Shown here: in pieces, positions 49,888-58,580 of the stretch
How the letters are laid out: the number at the start of each line of letters is the position of its first letter
Position numbering within the stretch: position 1 is the first letter of the stretch
Assembly (NCBI RefSeq): GCF_002160305.1
Contig: NZ_NFKI01000002.1
Location: 99,457-163,456, forward strand
DNA length: 64,000 nt
Source: Pseudoflavonifractor sp. An184
Lineage (GTDB): Bacteria; Bacillota; Clostridia; Oscillospirales; Oscillospiraceae
Direction: 5' to 3'
Notes under the pieces: model-generated
Seen by the model: the letters and a program-made list of their open reading frames with translations, nothing else
What the model was told of the DNA's origin: nothing
Database searches by the model: none
Translations under genes and position numbers: made by a program

Positions 49888-50213
49888 AGCTCCTGTTCCC
49901 CCTCTCCCGGCAGCTGGTCCGGGTCCAGCTCCAGCCCGGTCAGCACCTCCATGCGGGCGATCAGGTGGGCGGCCACCGGGTTCACCGTCCACAAAATCAC
50001 CGCGGCCAGAATCAGCTTGGCGGAGTGTACCGTGAACCCGCACAGCACTAGCAGCCCCGCCGTAATCAGAAACAGCCCCAGGGTGTCGGCCAGGGCGCTG
50101 GCCTGGAGCAGGTCCAGGGTCCGCCGGAAGCGGAACAGCCCCACGGCGGCGATCACCACCACCAGCACCCCCAGGGCCAGCAGAAGCATTCCAATTCCCG
50201 TCCGCAGCGTCAC
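49884..50213 (-). CDS. mrpG: Antiporter subunit MrpG
   Basis: A 109-residue protein with three helices. IGMLLLALGVLVVVIAAVGLFRFRRTLDLLQASALADTLG carries the family-typical FR-R-DxLxRxHAxxxxDTLG pattern, and VNPVAAHLIAR is the conserved end of the PhaG/MnhG family. The start is GTG at 50211-50213, overlapping the mrpF stop. Order E-F-G matches mrp and mbh operons. Confidence 0.9.
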   Translation of the reverse strand: MTLRTGIGMLLLALGVLVVVIAAVGLFRFRRTLDLLQASALADTLGLFLITAGLLVLCGFTVHSAKLILAAVILWTVNPVAAHLIARMEVLTGLELDPDQLPGEGEQEL

Positions 50214-50515
50214 GACTTCTTCCCCCTTCTCCTCTCCCGGTGGCGGCGCACTGAGATGCGGCTGAGCACCGCCACCGCCAGCAGATTCAGCAGTCCGTAC
50301 AGGATAGCCACGTCCACCAGGTAGGACGCGCCCAGCACATAGGACAGGATGCACACCATCAGCACCACCACGGTGCAGATCAAATTGAGGGCCGCCAGCC
50401 GGTCAGTGTACCGGGGCCCCCGCACCGCCCGGATCAGACAGAGAAGCATCACCGCCGTGAGGATACACAGCAGCACAATCAGCACGTCCCGCAGGACCGG
50501 CGTACATTCCGCCAT
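50210..50515 (-). CDS. mrpF: Antiporter subunit MrpF
   Basis: A 101-residue protein with three helices: RDVLIVLLCILTAVMLLCLIRAVRGPRYTDRLAALNLI contains the conserved RxxxGPxxxDRxxAxN motif of PhaF/MnhF. The C-terminus is basic (RRHRERRRGKKS). The ATG at 50513-50515 lies 1 bp after the mrpE stop codon; GGAGGAG is inside mrpE. Confidence 0.9.
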   Translation of the reverse strand: MAECTPVLRDVLIVLLCILTAVMLLCLIRAVRGPRYTDRLAALNLICTVVVLMVCILSYVLGASYLVDVAILYGLLNLLAVAVLSRISVRRHRERRRGKKS

Positions 50516-50516
50516 C

Positions 50517-50981
50517 TCACTTCTCCTCCCAACGGCGCAGTTTTTGGACGAAGCCGCACTCCGACAGCCCCGCGGCAAATTCCTGATCCATGGCGTAGAC
50601 GCACAGCCGCCCGTTTTTCAGGGAGACCGTGATGGTCCCCGGGGTCAGAGTGATGGAGTTGGCCAGCAGCATCTGGTGTCCCGGCTCCTTCAGCCCGGAC
50701 TGGAACCAGGTGAGCTTGGGCGCCCCCTTCCGCCGTTTGGGGAAGAGAATCCGGCCCATCACCTGGAGGTTGGCCCGCAGAATTTCCCAGGCCAGATAGA
50801 GGATATAAAAAACCGCCCTGGAGAAGCGGTCGATCCGGCCTGCTCCACCCATGGGCGGCAGCTGTAATAGACGGTAGGAGGCCCAGGACAAGACAGCCGA
50901 AATCACCACTCCGGCCGCAATCACCTGCAGATTCAGGCTCCCGTTCAGTACGATCCACACCAAAAGCAGCAGAACAAACAA
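50517..50981 (-). CDS. mrpE: Antiporter subunit MrpE
   Basis: A 154-residue protein with two or three N-terminal helices and a cytosolic C-terminal domain. FYILYLAWEILRANLQVMGRIL and LLANSITLTPGTITV (the conserved T-L-T-P-G-T block of MnhE) identify it. The start is TTG at 50979-50981 after GGAGGAG. It is the first gene of the ten-gene operon and lies downstream of a strong promoter at 51053-51081. Confidence 0.9.
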   Translation of the reverse strand: MFVLLLLVWIVLNGSLNLQVIAAGVVISAVLSWASYRLLQLPPMGGAGRIDRFSRAVFYILYLAWEILRANLQVMGRILFPKRRKGAPKLTWFQSGLKEPGHQMLLANSITLTPGTITVSLKNGRLCVYAMDQEFAAGLSECGFVQKLRRWEEK

Positions 50982-51052
50982 GGGCCTCGCTCCTCCTCCA
51001 GGGTGCTCCGCGCATCAGAATTCAGAGACGCGGGCCTTTTCTTAACGAAATT

Positions 51053-51081
51053 ATTATATCAGGCGCATTTGTAGAATGCAA
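51053..51081 (-). promoter_or_regulatory. Promoter of the antiporter operon
   Basis: On the minus strand TTGCAT (51076-51081) and TATAAT (51053-51058) with a 17-bp spacer, about 70 bp before mrpE. The -10 is perfect. Confidence 0.85.
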
Positions 51082-51158
51082 GTGAAATGCAATTTTTTCA
51101 TCCCAATAATTCTTTTTCTGACTGACAAAAATATTTTGTGGAGGCGCTCTCCGGCTCA

Positions 51159-51202
51159 ACAAAAAGCGGACCGCGCCCCCTGCTCTGAGCGGCGCGGTCC
51201 GC
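51159..51202 (-). terminator. Terminator of the nusB-recN operon
   Basis: On the minus strand GCGGACCGCGCC pairs with GGCGCGGTCCGC (12 bp) across a 13-nt loop and is followed by TTTTTG, just after the recN stop codon. Confidence 0.92.
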
Positions 51203-51210
51203 GTTTATGA

Positions 51211-52896
51211 TTATACCTGTTTCTGCTGCTCCGCCTGGCGCAGCAGCTCCTCGGCGCTCTCCAGCAGGGAGGGCGTGATGGAGGCCCCGCCGATGAGGCG
51301 GGCCAGCTCCTCCCGGCGCTGGGAGCGGTCCAGCCGCTCCAGCCGGGTGTAGGTGCGCCCCTCCCGCTCCCCCTTCTGGACGGAGAAGTGGGTGTCCGCC
51401 ATGGCGGCGATCTGGGGCAGGTGGGTGACGCACAGCACCTGCTTGCCCCGGGCCACCTGGGCCATCTTCTCGGCCACCTTCTGGGCGGCCCGGCCGGACA
51501 CGCCGGTGTCCACCTCGTCAAAGACCAGGGTGCCGATCTGGTCCCCCTCGGCCAGCACATTTTTCAGGGCCAGCATGATCCGGGCCAGCTCGCCGCCGGA
51601 GGCCACCTTCTGGATGGGCTTCAGGGCCTCCCCCAGGTTGGCGGACATGAGGAACTGCACCTCGTCCAGACCGGTCTCGTCCATCCCGGCCTCGCCCCCC
51701 TTGGGGGTAAACTCCGTCTGGAACTGGACCTTGGGCATGTCCAGCTGGCGCAGCTCCTCCTGGACCCGCGCCTGGAGGGCCCCGGCCGCCTCCCGCCGGG
51801 CCTGGGACAGGCTCTCGCCCCGGCGCGCGGCCTCCTTTTGTGCCTTCTTCAGATCTTTCTCCAGCCGGGCCAGGGTGTCGTCGGCGTACTGGATCTGGTC
51901 CAGCTCCTTCCGGCACCGGTCCAGGTAGGCCAGCATGTCCTCCACCGTGGGGCCGTACTTCTTCCGCAGGCGGTAGAGCAGGTCCAGCCGCTCCTCCACC
52001 TGGTCCAGCTCCCCGGGGGAGAAGTCGAAGGAGCGGCTCAGGTCCCGCAGGGTGTCCGCCGCGTCGTCGGCGGCGCACCGCAGGGCGGTGAGCTTTTCGG
52101 ACAGTTCCCCCAGCTCCGGGCTGATGGAGGACACCCCCTGGACCTCCCCCTCCGCCTGGGCGATGAGGGAGCAGGCCCCGTCCCGGTCCTCGTCTCCGGA
52201 CAGGGCAAACTCCGCGCTCTGGACCGCCTCCATGAGCTTGCCCGCGCTGCGCAGCAGGGTCCGCCGGGCGGAGAGCTCCTCGTCCTCCCCAGTCTTCAGC
52301 TGGGCCCGCTCCAGCTCCTGAATCTGGTAGTTCAGGGTGTCTACCCGGCGGGAGCGCTCCGCCTCGTCCATCTGGAGCTTGTCCATCTCCCGGCGGATGT
52401 CGTGCCACTTGCGGTAGGCCTCCTGATAGTCCTCCAGCAGAGGCTGGCACCCGCCGAACTGGTCCAGATAGCCCAGGTGACTGGCCGGGTCCAGCAGCTG
52501 CTGGCCGTCGTGCTGGCCGTGGATGTTCAGCAGCTGCCGCCCCAGCTCCCGCAGCTGGGCCACCGTCACCAGCTTTCCGTCGATGCGGCACACGTTCCGG
52601 CCGTCCCCCTGGAGCTCCCGCTGGAGGAGCAGATCCTCCTCCCCGGTGGGGAAGCCGTTCTCCTCCAGCCAGGGCAGGGGGGGCACCTGGGTAAACACCG
52701 CCGTCACCAGGGCGGACTTGGCCCCGGTGCGGATGAGCTCCCGGCTGGTGCGCTCCCCCAGCACCGCGCCGATGGAGTCGATGACGATGGATTTGCCCGC
52801 ACCCGTCTCGCCGGTGAGCACGTTGAACCCCGGCTCGAACCGAATGTCTGCCGACTGGATGAGGGCGATATTTTCAATGTGAAGCAGGGAAAGCAA
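51211..52896 (-). CDS. recN: DNA repair protein RecN
   Basis: RecN is an SMC-like ATPase that acts early in double-strand break repair. The 561-residue protein has Walker A LTGETGAGKSIVIDSIG (residues about 28-44) preceded by IENIALIQ, coiled-coil arms in the middle, an ABC signature region (KVASGGELARIMLALK) and Walker B LVFDEVDTGVSGRAA. The start is TTG at 52894-52896 after AGGAGGAG. It is the last gene of the operon, 24 bp after argR. Length and domain order are normal. Confidence 0.96.
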   Translation of the reverse strand: MLSLLHIENIALIQSADIRFEPGFNVLTGETGAGKSIVIDSIGAVLGERTSRELIRTGAKSALVTAVFTQVPPLPWLEENGFPTGEEDLLLQRELQGDGRNVCRIDGKLVTVAQLRELGRQLLNIHGQHDGQQLLDPASHLGYLDQFGGCQPLLEDYQEAYRKWHDIRREMDKLQMDEAERSRRVDTLNYQIQELERAQLKTGEDEELSARRTLLRSAGKLMEAVQSAEFALSGDEDRDGACSLIAQAEGEVQGVSSISPELGELSEKLTALRCAADDAADTLRDLSRSFDFSPGELDQVEERLDLLYRLRKKYGPTVEDMLAYLDRCRKELDQIQYADDTLARLEKDLKKAQKEAARRGESLSQARREAAGALQARVQEELRQLDMPKVQFQTEFTPKGGEAGMDETGLDEVQFLMSANLGEALKPIQKVASGGELARIMLALKNVLAEGDQIGTLVFDEVDTGVSGRAAQKVAEKMAQVARGKQVLCVTHLPQIAAMADTHFSVQKGEREGRTYTRLERLDRSQRREELARLIGGASITPSLLESAEELLRQAEQQKQV

Positions 52897-52920
52897 AGCT
52901 GTACTCCTCCTCTCTCCCGG

Positions 52921-53370
52921 TCACTTTAAGAGCTTGTGGACCTCCTGGTTGAAGCGCTCCGCCGCGTCGTTGTCCCGCATGATGAGGATGCCCGTGTCGT
53001 CCCCGGCCAGGCTGCCCACCATGCCGGGAATCTCCATGCTGTCCAGGGCGGAGCAGGCCGCCGAGGCCAGCCCCGGCATGGTGCGCACCACCACGATGTT
53101 TTGAGCCCGGTCCACCGAGGTGACTCCCTCTTTGAAGATGTTCCGCAGACGGGCGTCCGAGTCGGCCAGCCCCTTCCGCTCAGAGGAGGCGTAGCGGTAC
53201 CCGCCGCCGGAGAGTTCCTTCACCAGCCGCAGCTCCTTAATGTCCCGGGAAATGGTGGCCTGGGTGGCGGAAAAGCCCCGAGCCTTCAGCTCGTCCAGCA
53301 GCTGCTCCTGGGTCTCCACATCCACCGCCTGAATGATGTTTAAGATCTCCGCTTGACGCGCGCGCTTCAT
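52921..53370 (-). CDS. argR: Arginine repressor / AhrC-type regulator
   Basis: ArgR binds arginine and represses arginine synthesis genes as a hexamer. The 149-residue protein has the winged HTH (AEILNIIQAVDVETQEQLLDEL, FSATQATISRDIKELRLVK) and the C-terminal oligomerisation/arginine-binding domain with GSLAGDDTGILIM, where the two aspartates contact arginine. It overlaps nadK by ATGA. The nadK-argR-recN order is the usual Firmicutes context. Confidence 0.95.
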   Translation of the reverse strand: MKRARQAEILNIIQAVDVETQEQLLDELKARGFSATQATISRDIKELRLVKELSGGGYRYASSERKGLADSDARLRNIFKEGVTSVDRAQNIVVVRTMPGLASAACSALDSMEIPGMVGSLAGDDTGILIMRDNDAAERFNQEVHKLLK

Positions 53371-54239
53371 GGGGTGTATCCTCCTAACTTCTGGTTGATG
53401 ATCTCATAAAAGCTCCGGCCGGACAGCTGCACCAGCTGTGTCTTGTACCGGGACCGGGTGATCTCCACCCGCTCGCCACCTGTCAAGCGGATCGCTTTGC
53501 CGCCATCCACCGACAGATACAGGTGTTTCCGGTTCCCCCGTGGCAGCTGAACCACCACCCGGCGGTTCGGTTCCAGCACCAGCGCCCGGGCCGCCAGCTG
53601 GTGAGCGCACACCGGCGTGACGATCAGGCACTGGGAGGAGGGCTCCACAATGGGCCCCCCCGCCGACATGGAGTAGGCGGTGGAGCCGGTGGGGGTGGCC
53701 ACGATCACCCCGTCCCCCATGATCCGCTGGACCATGGTCTGGTCGGCCCAGACCTCCACCTCGGCCACCCGGGCCATGGACCCCTTGGAGAACACCGCGT
53801 CGTTGAGGGCCAGGTCCTGGCTCACTGGCCGCCCGCCCCGGAACACCTGCACGTCCAGCATCATCCGCTCCTCGGTGACAAAGTGCCCCTGGGCCAGGGG
53901 GACCAGCAGGGAGAGCTCGGTGCGCTCCAGCTCGGCCATAAAGCCCACGCTGCCCATGTTCACCCCCAGGATGGGCACCCCGTGGAGGGTGGCATCCCGG
54001 GCGGCGTGGAGGATGGTCCCGTCCCCGCCGAAGCAAACCAACAGGTCGGCCCGGGGCAGCTCCTCCTCCAGCTGGCGGAGGGAGAGGTTCCGGGGCAAAT
54101 CCAGCCGGTCCCCCTTCCGGGGAACAAAGGGGAGACACAGCACCGTCTCCGCCCCAGCCTTCCGTAAGATCCGGTCGGCCTCCAGGGCGGTGCGCAGCCC
54201 CTTGTCCCGGTATGGATTGGAGCTTAAAATGATCCTCAT
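53367..54239 (-). CDS. nadK: NAD kinase
   Basis: NadK makes NADP from NAD and ATP or polyphosphate. The 290-residue protein has the GGDGTILHA motif near residue 71, NMGSVGFM, ALNDAVFSKGS and the conserved TPTGSTAYSMSAGGPIVEP near 178. It begins MRIILSSNPYRDKGL. The ATG overlaps the tlyA stop, and its own stop overlaps argR, so tlyA-nadK-argR are probably translated together. Confidence 0.95.
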   Translation of the reverse strand: MRIILSSNPYRDKGLRTALEADRILRKAGAETVLCLPFVPRKGDRLDLPRNLSLRQLEEELPRADLLVCFGGDGTILHAARDATLHGVPILGVNMGSVGFMAELERTELSLLVPLAQGHFVTEERMMLDVQVFRGGRPVSQDLALNDAVFSKGSMARVAEVEVWADQTMVQRIMGDGVIVATPTGSTAYSMSAGGPIVEPSSQCLIVTPVCAHQLAARALVLEPNRRVVVQLPRGNRKHLYLSVDGGKAIRLTGGERVEITRSRYKTQLVQLSGRSFYEIINQKLGGYTP

Positions 54240-55048
54240 GCCCTGTCCCCCTTGTCCAGCTCGTGGGAGGCCTCCACCAGCGCCTTCAGGTCGCCGCCGT
54301 AGGCCGGCCCCGGCTGGGTGGACAGATAGCCCAGGTACTCAATATTGCCCTCCGGCCCGCGAATAGGGGAAAAGGTAATATCCTTTACAGTAAATCCTCC
54401 GTGGGCGGCGTGCTCCAGGAAGTGCTCCAGCACCTCCAGGTGGACCGATGCATCCCGGACCACGCCCTTCTTGCCCACCTTGTCCTTTCCGGCCTCAAAC
54501 TGGGGCTTGATGAGACAGACCCCCTCGCCCCCCTCCTTCATCAGGGGGCGAACCGCCGGAAAGATCAGGTTCAGGGAGATGAAGGACACGTCCACCGAGA
54601 AGAAGTCCAGAGGCTCCGGAATCTGTTCCCGGGTGAGGTAGCGGGCGTTGGTGCGCTCCATGCACACCACCTTGGGGTGGGTGCGCAGCCGGTAGTCCAG
54701 CTGATTGTAGCCCACGTCCACCGCGTACACCTTTTCCGCCCCGTTCTGGAGCATGCAGTCGGTAAAGCCGCCGGTGGAGGCTCCGATGTCGGCGCACACC
54801 GCCCCCTCCAGCCGGATGGGCCACAGCTCCATGGCCTTCTCCAGCTTCAGGCCCCCCCGGCTCACATAGGCCAGGGTCTTGCCCCGGACCTCAATGGCCG
54901 CGTTCTCCGCCACAGGGGCGCCCGCCTTATCCACCTTCTGTCCGTTTACATAGACCTGTCCCGCCATAATGACGGCCTGGGCCTTCTGGCGGCTCTCCGT
55001 GAGCCCCCGCTCTACCATGGTCACATCCAGCCTCTTTTTACTGCTCAC
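54236..55048 (-). CDS. tlyA: TlyA-family rRNA 2'-O-methyltransferase
   Basis: TlyA proteins methylate the 2'-OH of C1409 in 16S and, in some species, C1920 in 23S rRNA. The 270-residue protein has an N-terminal S4 RNA-binding domain (RLDVTMVERGLTESRQKAQ, VYVNGQKVDKAG) and an FtsJ-like methyltransferase domain with CADIGASTGGFTDCMLQNGA as the SAM motif and KPQFEAG near 180. The start is GTG at 55046-55048. It overlaps dxs by 11 bp and nadK by ATGA. Confidence 0.95.
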   Translation of the reverse strand: MSSKKRLDVTMVERGLTESRQKAQAVIMAGQVYVNGQKVDKAGAPVAENAAIEVRGKTLAYVSRGGLKLEKAMELWPIRLEGAVCADIGASTGGFTDCMLQNGAEKVYAVDVGYNQLDYRLRTHPKVVCMERTNARYLTREQIPEPLDFFSVDVSFISLNLIFPAVRPLMKEGGEGVCLIKPQFEAGKDKVGKKGVVRDASVHLEVLEHFLEHAAHGGFTVKDITFSPIRGPEGNIEYLGYLSTQPGPAYGGDLKALVEASHELDKGDRA

Positions 55049-56897
55049 GGCCCAGCACCTCCATGGCCCGGCGGAACAGGCTGTCCCGGTCCAGGCCCAA
55101 GCTTTTTTTCAGCAGATCCACCGCCCCGTGGGTCACATAATCCCGTCCGCAGCTGACCAGGGCGGTCCGGGCCTGGACGCCCGCCGCCTCCAGAGCGGCC
55201 AGCGTCCGCACACCCACACTCCCCTGCTCCACGCACTCCTCGGCCACCAGGAGATGGCCGGTTCTGCGGACAGACTCCAAAACAACAGATGTTTCAAGAG
55301 GTGTAATGATATTCCACTTGACAACCTCAGCCTGGATTCCCTCCTGAGCCAGCCGGTCGGCCGCCCCCAGCAGCTCGTTGAGCTCCGTACCGTAGCCTGC
55401 CAGCGTAATGTCAGTTCCGGCGCGGAGGACCACCACCGGCTCCGGCCCCGAGTCCCCCCGGAACTCCCCCTGGCCGCCCCGGGGATAGCGCACCGCCACA
55501 GGCCCGGAGACCCGGCACACCGCCTCCTCCAGCATCCGGTCCAGCTCCGCGAAGCTGGCCGGAGCGTAGACGGTAATCCCGGGGATGCTGTCCAGATAGG
55601 CCACGTCGAACACCCCCTGGTGGGTCTCTCCGTCCTCCCCCACCAGGCCGGCCCGGTCCACCGCCAGTACCACATGGAGGCGGTCGATGGCCATGTCATG
55701 GAGGAGCATGTCGTAGCTGCGCTGCAAAAAGGTGGAGTACACCGCAAAGACGGGCACCGCCCCCTGCTTGGCCATGCCGGCGGCCATGGAGACGGCGCAG
55801 CCCTCGGCGATGCCCACATCGAAGAACCGCCCGGGGTAGGTCTGAGCGAAGCCGTCCAGTCCGGTCCCCCCCACCATGGCCGCAGTGAGGGCGCAGATGC
55901 GGGGATCATTCCGGGCCAGCCGCACCATGGTCCGGCCAAAGACGCTGGAGAAGGTCTCTCCCGACGCTTTTTTCGGTTCCCCTGTCTCGGGATGGAAGGG
56001 GGACACGCCATGGAAGGCGTCGGGGTTTCGCTCCGCAGGTGCAAACCCTTTCCCCTTTACAGTTCTTACATGGAGCAGGACCGGCTCCTTCAGGCTGACG
56101 GCGTAGCGGAGAATTTTGGTCAGATAGGCCACGTCGTGGCCGTCCACCGGCCCCAGGTAGGTGAAGCCCATGTTTTCAAACATACTGCAGGGCAGAATAC
56201 TCTGCTTCAGAGCCTTCTTCACGCTGTGGGTCACCCGGTAGAGCTTCCGTCCCAGCCAGAAGGAGCCCATCACCTTCCGGTACCCCTGCTTGAAGCTCAG
56301 GTACTGGGGTTTGAGCCGCTGGCTGGCCAGATGCTGGGCCACCGCCCCCACGTTCTGGGCGATGGACATGCCGTTGTCATTGAGGATGACCAGAAGCTGT
56401 CCCCGGTACTGTCCCCCGTTGGACAGGCCCTCATAGGCCAGGCCGCCGGTGAGGGCCCCGTCGCCGATGAGGGCGGCCACTATATTGTCCGCCCCCATCA
56501 CATCCCGGGCCTGGGCCATTCCCAGGGCCACCGCCACCGAGTTGGAGGCGTGTCCGGCAATAAAGGCGTCATGGACGCTCTCGCTGGGCTTCGGGAATCC
56601 GGCGATGCCTCCGAACTGCCGCAGAGTGGTCATCTGCTCCCGCCGGCCGGTAAGCATTTTGTGGAGGTAGCACTGGTGGCCCACATCGAATACCAGCCGG
56701 TCCCGGCTGGTATCCAGCACCCGGTGCAGGGCCACCGTCAGCTCCACCGCCCCCAGGTTGGAGGCCAGATGCCCCCCCGTCTGGGACACGTCCCGGATCA
56801 GCTCCTCCCGAAGCGTCCGGCACAGCTCCGCCGCCTCCTGGTCACTGACCGCCCCCAGGATGGGACTGCGTTTTGTTTTATCCAACTGTTCCTGCAA
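55038..56897 (-). CDS. dxs: 1-deoxy-D-xylulose-5-phosphate synthase
   Basis: Dxs condenses pyruvate and glyceraldehyde 3-phosphate with thiamine diphosphate, the first step of the MEP isoprenoid pathway. The 619-residue protein has the ThDP motif GDGALTGGLAYEGLSNGG near 145-162, GHQCYLHKMLTGR, and in the second half DVGIAEGCAVSMAAGMAKQG and HDMAIDRLHVVLAVDRAGLVGEDG, with transketolase C-terminus. The start is TTG at 56895-56897 after GAGGG; TTG at 56882 is a possible alternative. Immediately upstream are a PAP2-like gene and ispA, so MEP and prenyl chain genes cluster. Confidence 0.95.
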   Translation of the reverse strand: MQEQLDKTKRSPILGAVSDQEAAELCRTLREELIRDVSQTGGHLASNLGAVELTVALHRVLDTSRDRLVFDVGHQCYLHKMLTGRREQMTTLRQFGGIAGFPKPSESVHDAFIAGHASNSVAVALGMAQARDVMGADNIVAALIGDGALTGGLAYEGLSNGGQYRGQLLVILNDNGMSIAQNVGAVAQHLASQRLKPQYLSFKQGYRKVMGSFWLGRKLYRVTHSVKKALKQSILPCSMFENMGFTYLGPVDGHDVAYLTKILRYAVSLKEPVLLHVRTVKGKGFAPAERNPDAFHGVSPFHPETGEPKKASGETFSSVFGRTMVRLARNDPRICALTAAMVGGTGLDGFAQTYPGRFFDVGIAEGCAVSMAAGMAKQGAVPVFAVYSTFLQRSYDMLLHDMAIDRLHVVLAVDRAGLVGEDGETHQGVFDVAYLDSIPGITVYAPASFAELDRMLEEAVCRVSGPVAVRYPRGGQGEFRGDSGPEPVVVLRAGTDITLAGYGTELNELLGAADRLAQEGIQAEVVKWNIITPLETSVVLESVRRTGHLLVAEECVEQGSVGVRTLAALEAAGVQARTALVSCGRDYVTHGAVDLLKKSLGLDRDSLFRRAMEVLGREQ

Positions 56898-56941
56898 GAA
56901 AATCCCTCACATCTCTAAAGGCTCCCGGTCCCCCGGCCGGT

Positions 56942-57397
56942 TCACCAGATCATCGGCCCAATCAGTCCGATGGCGGTGCCCAGCAGGGCCCCCATAATCA
57001 CCTGAGGCAGGGTGTGCCCCAGGTGCTCGTTGAGCTTCTTTCCCTGAAATTCCTCCGGGAGGTCGGCCCAGTGCTCCCGGACATAGTTGAGGACCTTGGC
57101 CTGCTCTCCCGCCGCCCTTCGCACATTGCAGGCGTCGTACATCACCACCAGGGCCACCGCCGCAGACAGGGAGAACAGAGGGTCCCGCCAGCCGCAGATC
57201 TGGCCGATGGAGGCGGTGGCGGCACAGATGAAGGCGGAGTGGGAGGAGGGCATGTTGCCGCTTCCCACCATGCGCTTCAGGTCCAGACTGCGGTTGACCA
57301 CCAGATTGATCAGGGTCTTCAGCAGCTGCGCGATGAACCAGGCAAAAATGGCCAGATCCAAGGTCAGATTTCCCGTTAAAAAGCCGGCGTGATCCAT
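56942..57397 (-). CDS. Divergent PAP2 family membrane protein (DUF212/YuiD type)
   Basis: A 151-residue protein with about four membrane helices. The block KRMVGSGNMPSSHSAFICA holds the acid-phosphatase-like SxxHS motif, and VVMYDACNVRRAAGEQAKVLN plus KLNEHLGHTLPQVIMGALLG complete the DUF212 signature. A lipid-phosphate phosphatase activity is suggested by fold and by position between ispA and dxs, perhaps on prenyl phosphates, but is unproven. The ATG is at 57395-57397. Confidence 0.88.
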   Translation of the reverse strand: MDHAGFLTGNLTLDLAIFAWFIAQLLKTLINLVVNRSLDLKRMVGSGNMPSSHSAFICAATASIGQICGWRDPLFSLSAAVALVVMYDACNVRRAAGEQAKVLNYVREHWADLPEEFQGKKLNEHLGHTLPQVIMGALLGTAIGLIGPMIW

Positions 57398-57422
57398 TGT
57401 GTCCTCCCTTCGGCGCGCTGTC

Positions 57423-58304
57423 TCATTTTCTCCGCTGGGCCAGGCTCTGTGCCAGCTGGATCAGAAACTCCGGCTGGTCAAACCCTTCCAAAGCCGCCTC
57501 CGCCTGATCGGTGAGCCTGTGCACCAACGCGTGGCTCTCCTCCAGGCCCAGAGCGGTGACAAAGGTGCTCTTTTCGTTGACCTGGTCCGAACCTGTGGGC
57601 TTTCCCAGCTCCTCCGCCGTCCCTGTCACATCCAGAATGTCGTCCTGGATCTGAAAGGCCCGCCCCAGGCACTGGGCATAGGTCCGCACTGCCGCCCGCT
57701 GTTCCGCCGTTCCTCCGGCGGCGATGCAGCCCAGTTCCGCCGCCGCCGAGATCAGGGCGCCGGTTTTCAGGCTTTGGAGCAGCTCCAGCTCCTTCCGGGT
57801 GAGGGCGCGGCCCTCTCCGGCCATGTCCAGGGCCTGTCCTCCCACCATGCCCTCGGGTCCCGCCTCCTTGGCCAGGCAGGCGACCGCCTCCACCACCCGC
57901 TCCGCCGGAAGCTTGGCCCCGGCCAGAGCCTGAAAGGCGGCGGTGAGCAGGCCGTCTCCCGCCAGGATGGCGGTGGCCTCTCCATAGACTTTATGGTTGG
58001 TGGGCCACCCCCGGCGCAGGTCGTCGTCGTCCATGGCGGGCAGGTCGTCGTGGATCAGGGAGTAGGTATGGATCATCTCCACCCCGCAGGCAAAGTTCAG
58101 GGCGGCCTCCGGGTCCCCGCCGCACAGGCGGCAGCACTCCAGAGTGAGCACCGGCCGGATGCGCTTTCCCCCCGCCAGGAGAGAGTACTCCATGGCCTCG
58201 GTCAGGTCGGCGTACCGGGCACTGTCCTGAAACTGGGCGTGGAGGGCGGCCTCCACCGCGCTCTGGTCCTGTTTCAGCTGCGTCTCAAACTGTTCCCAGT
58301 CCAT
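57423..58304 (-). CDS. ispA: Polyprenyl (farnesyl/geranylgeranyl) diphosphate synthase
   Basis: IspA condenses isopentenyl diphosphate with dimethylallyl or geranyl diphosphate. The 293-residue protein has GGKRIRPVL, the first aspartate-rich motif IHDDLPAMDDDDLRRG near 85-100 and the second as FQIQDDILDVTG near 214-225. The residues before the first DDxxD (MIHTYSLIHDD) suggest a C15 product, but chain length cannot be settled by eye. It follows xseB by 3 bp, in the usual xseA-xseB-ispA order. Confidence 0.95.
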   Translation of the reverse strand: MDWEQFETQLKQDQSAVEAALHAQFQDSARYADLTEAMEYSLLAGGKRIRPVLTLECCRLCGGDPEAALNFACGVEMIHTYSLIHDDLPAMDDDDLRRGWPTNHKVYGEATAILAGDGLLTAAFQALAGAKLPAERVVEAVACLAKEAGPEGMVGGQALDMAGEGRALTRKELELLQSLKTGALISAAAELGCIAAGGTAEQRAAVRTYAQCLGRAFQIQDDILDVTGTAEELGKPTGSDQVNEKSTFVTALGLEESHALVHRLTDQAEAALEGFDQPEFLIQLAQSLAQRRK

Positions 58305-58307
58305 CGG

Positions 58308-58544
58308 TTACTCCTCCCCCTGGAAGGGCTGCTCCTGGGGCTGGCCATCGGGGCCGGCGGTGAGCAGCTTCACCTTCTGCTCCGCCTCGTCCAGCTGGGC
58401 CGAGCAGGTCCGCAGGATGGCGGCTCCCTCCTCAAAGAGGGCCATGGCCTGCTCCAGCGGGGCGTCGCCCCGCTCCAGCAGACCCACGATCTCCTCCAGG
58501 CGGGCCATGGACTGTTCAAAGGTCAGTTTCTTCTTAGTGGGCAT
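58308..58544 (-). CDS. xseB: Exodeoxyribonuclease VII small subunit
   Basis: XseB forms the multi-subunit stalk of exonuclease VII with XseA. The 78-residue protein matches the family: LTFEQSMARLEEIVGLLERGDAPLEQAMALFEEGAAIL. The ATG at 58542-58544 is preceded by GGATGTGG; the open frame upstream comes from the R1 repeat and is not coding. It is separated from xseA by 0.9 kb holding a lipoprotein gene and R1 copy D, although the two subunit genes are normally adjacent or overlapping. Confidence 0.93.
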   Translation of the reverse strand: MPTKKKLTFEQSMARLEEIVGLLERGDAPLEQAMALFEEGAAILRTCSAQLDEAEQKVKLLTAGPDGQPQEQPFQGEE

Positions 58545-58580
58545 GGGGGCCACATCCTTTCTTGGGTTTTTCTCGTTTCT

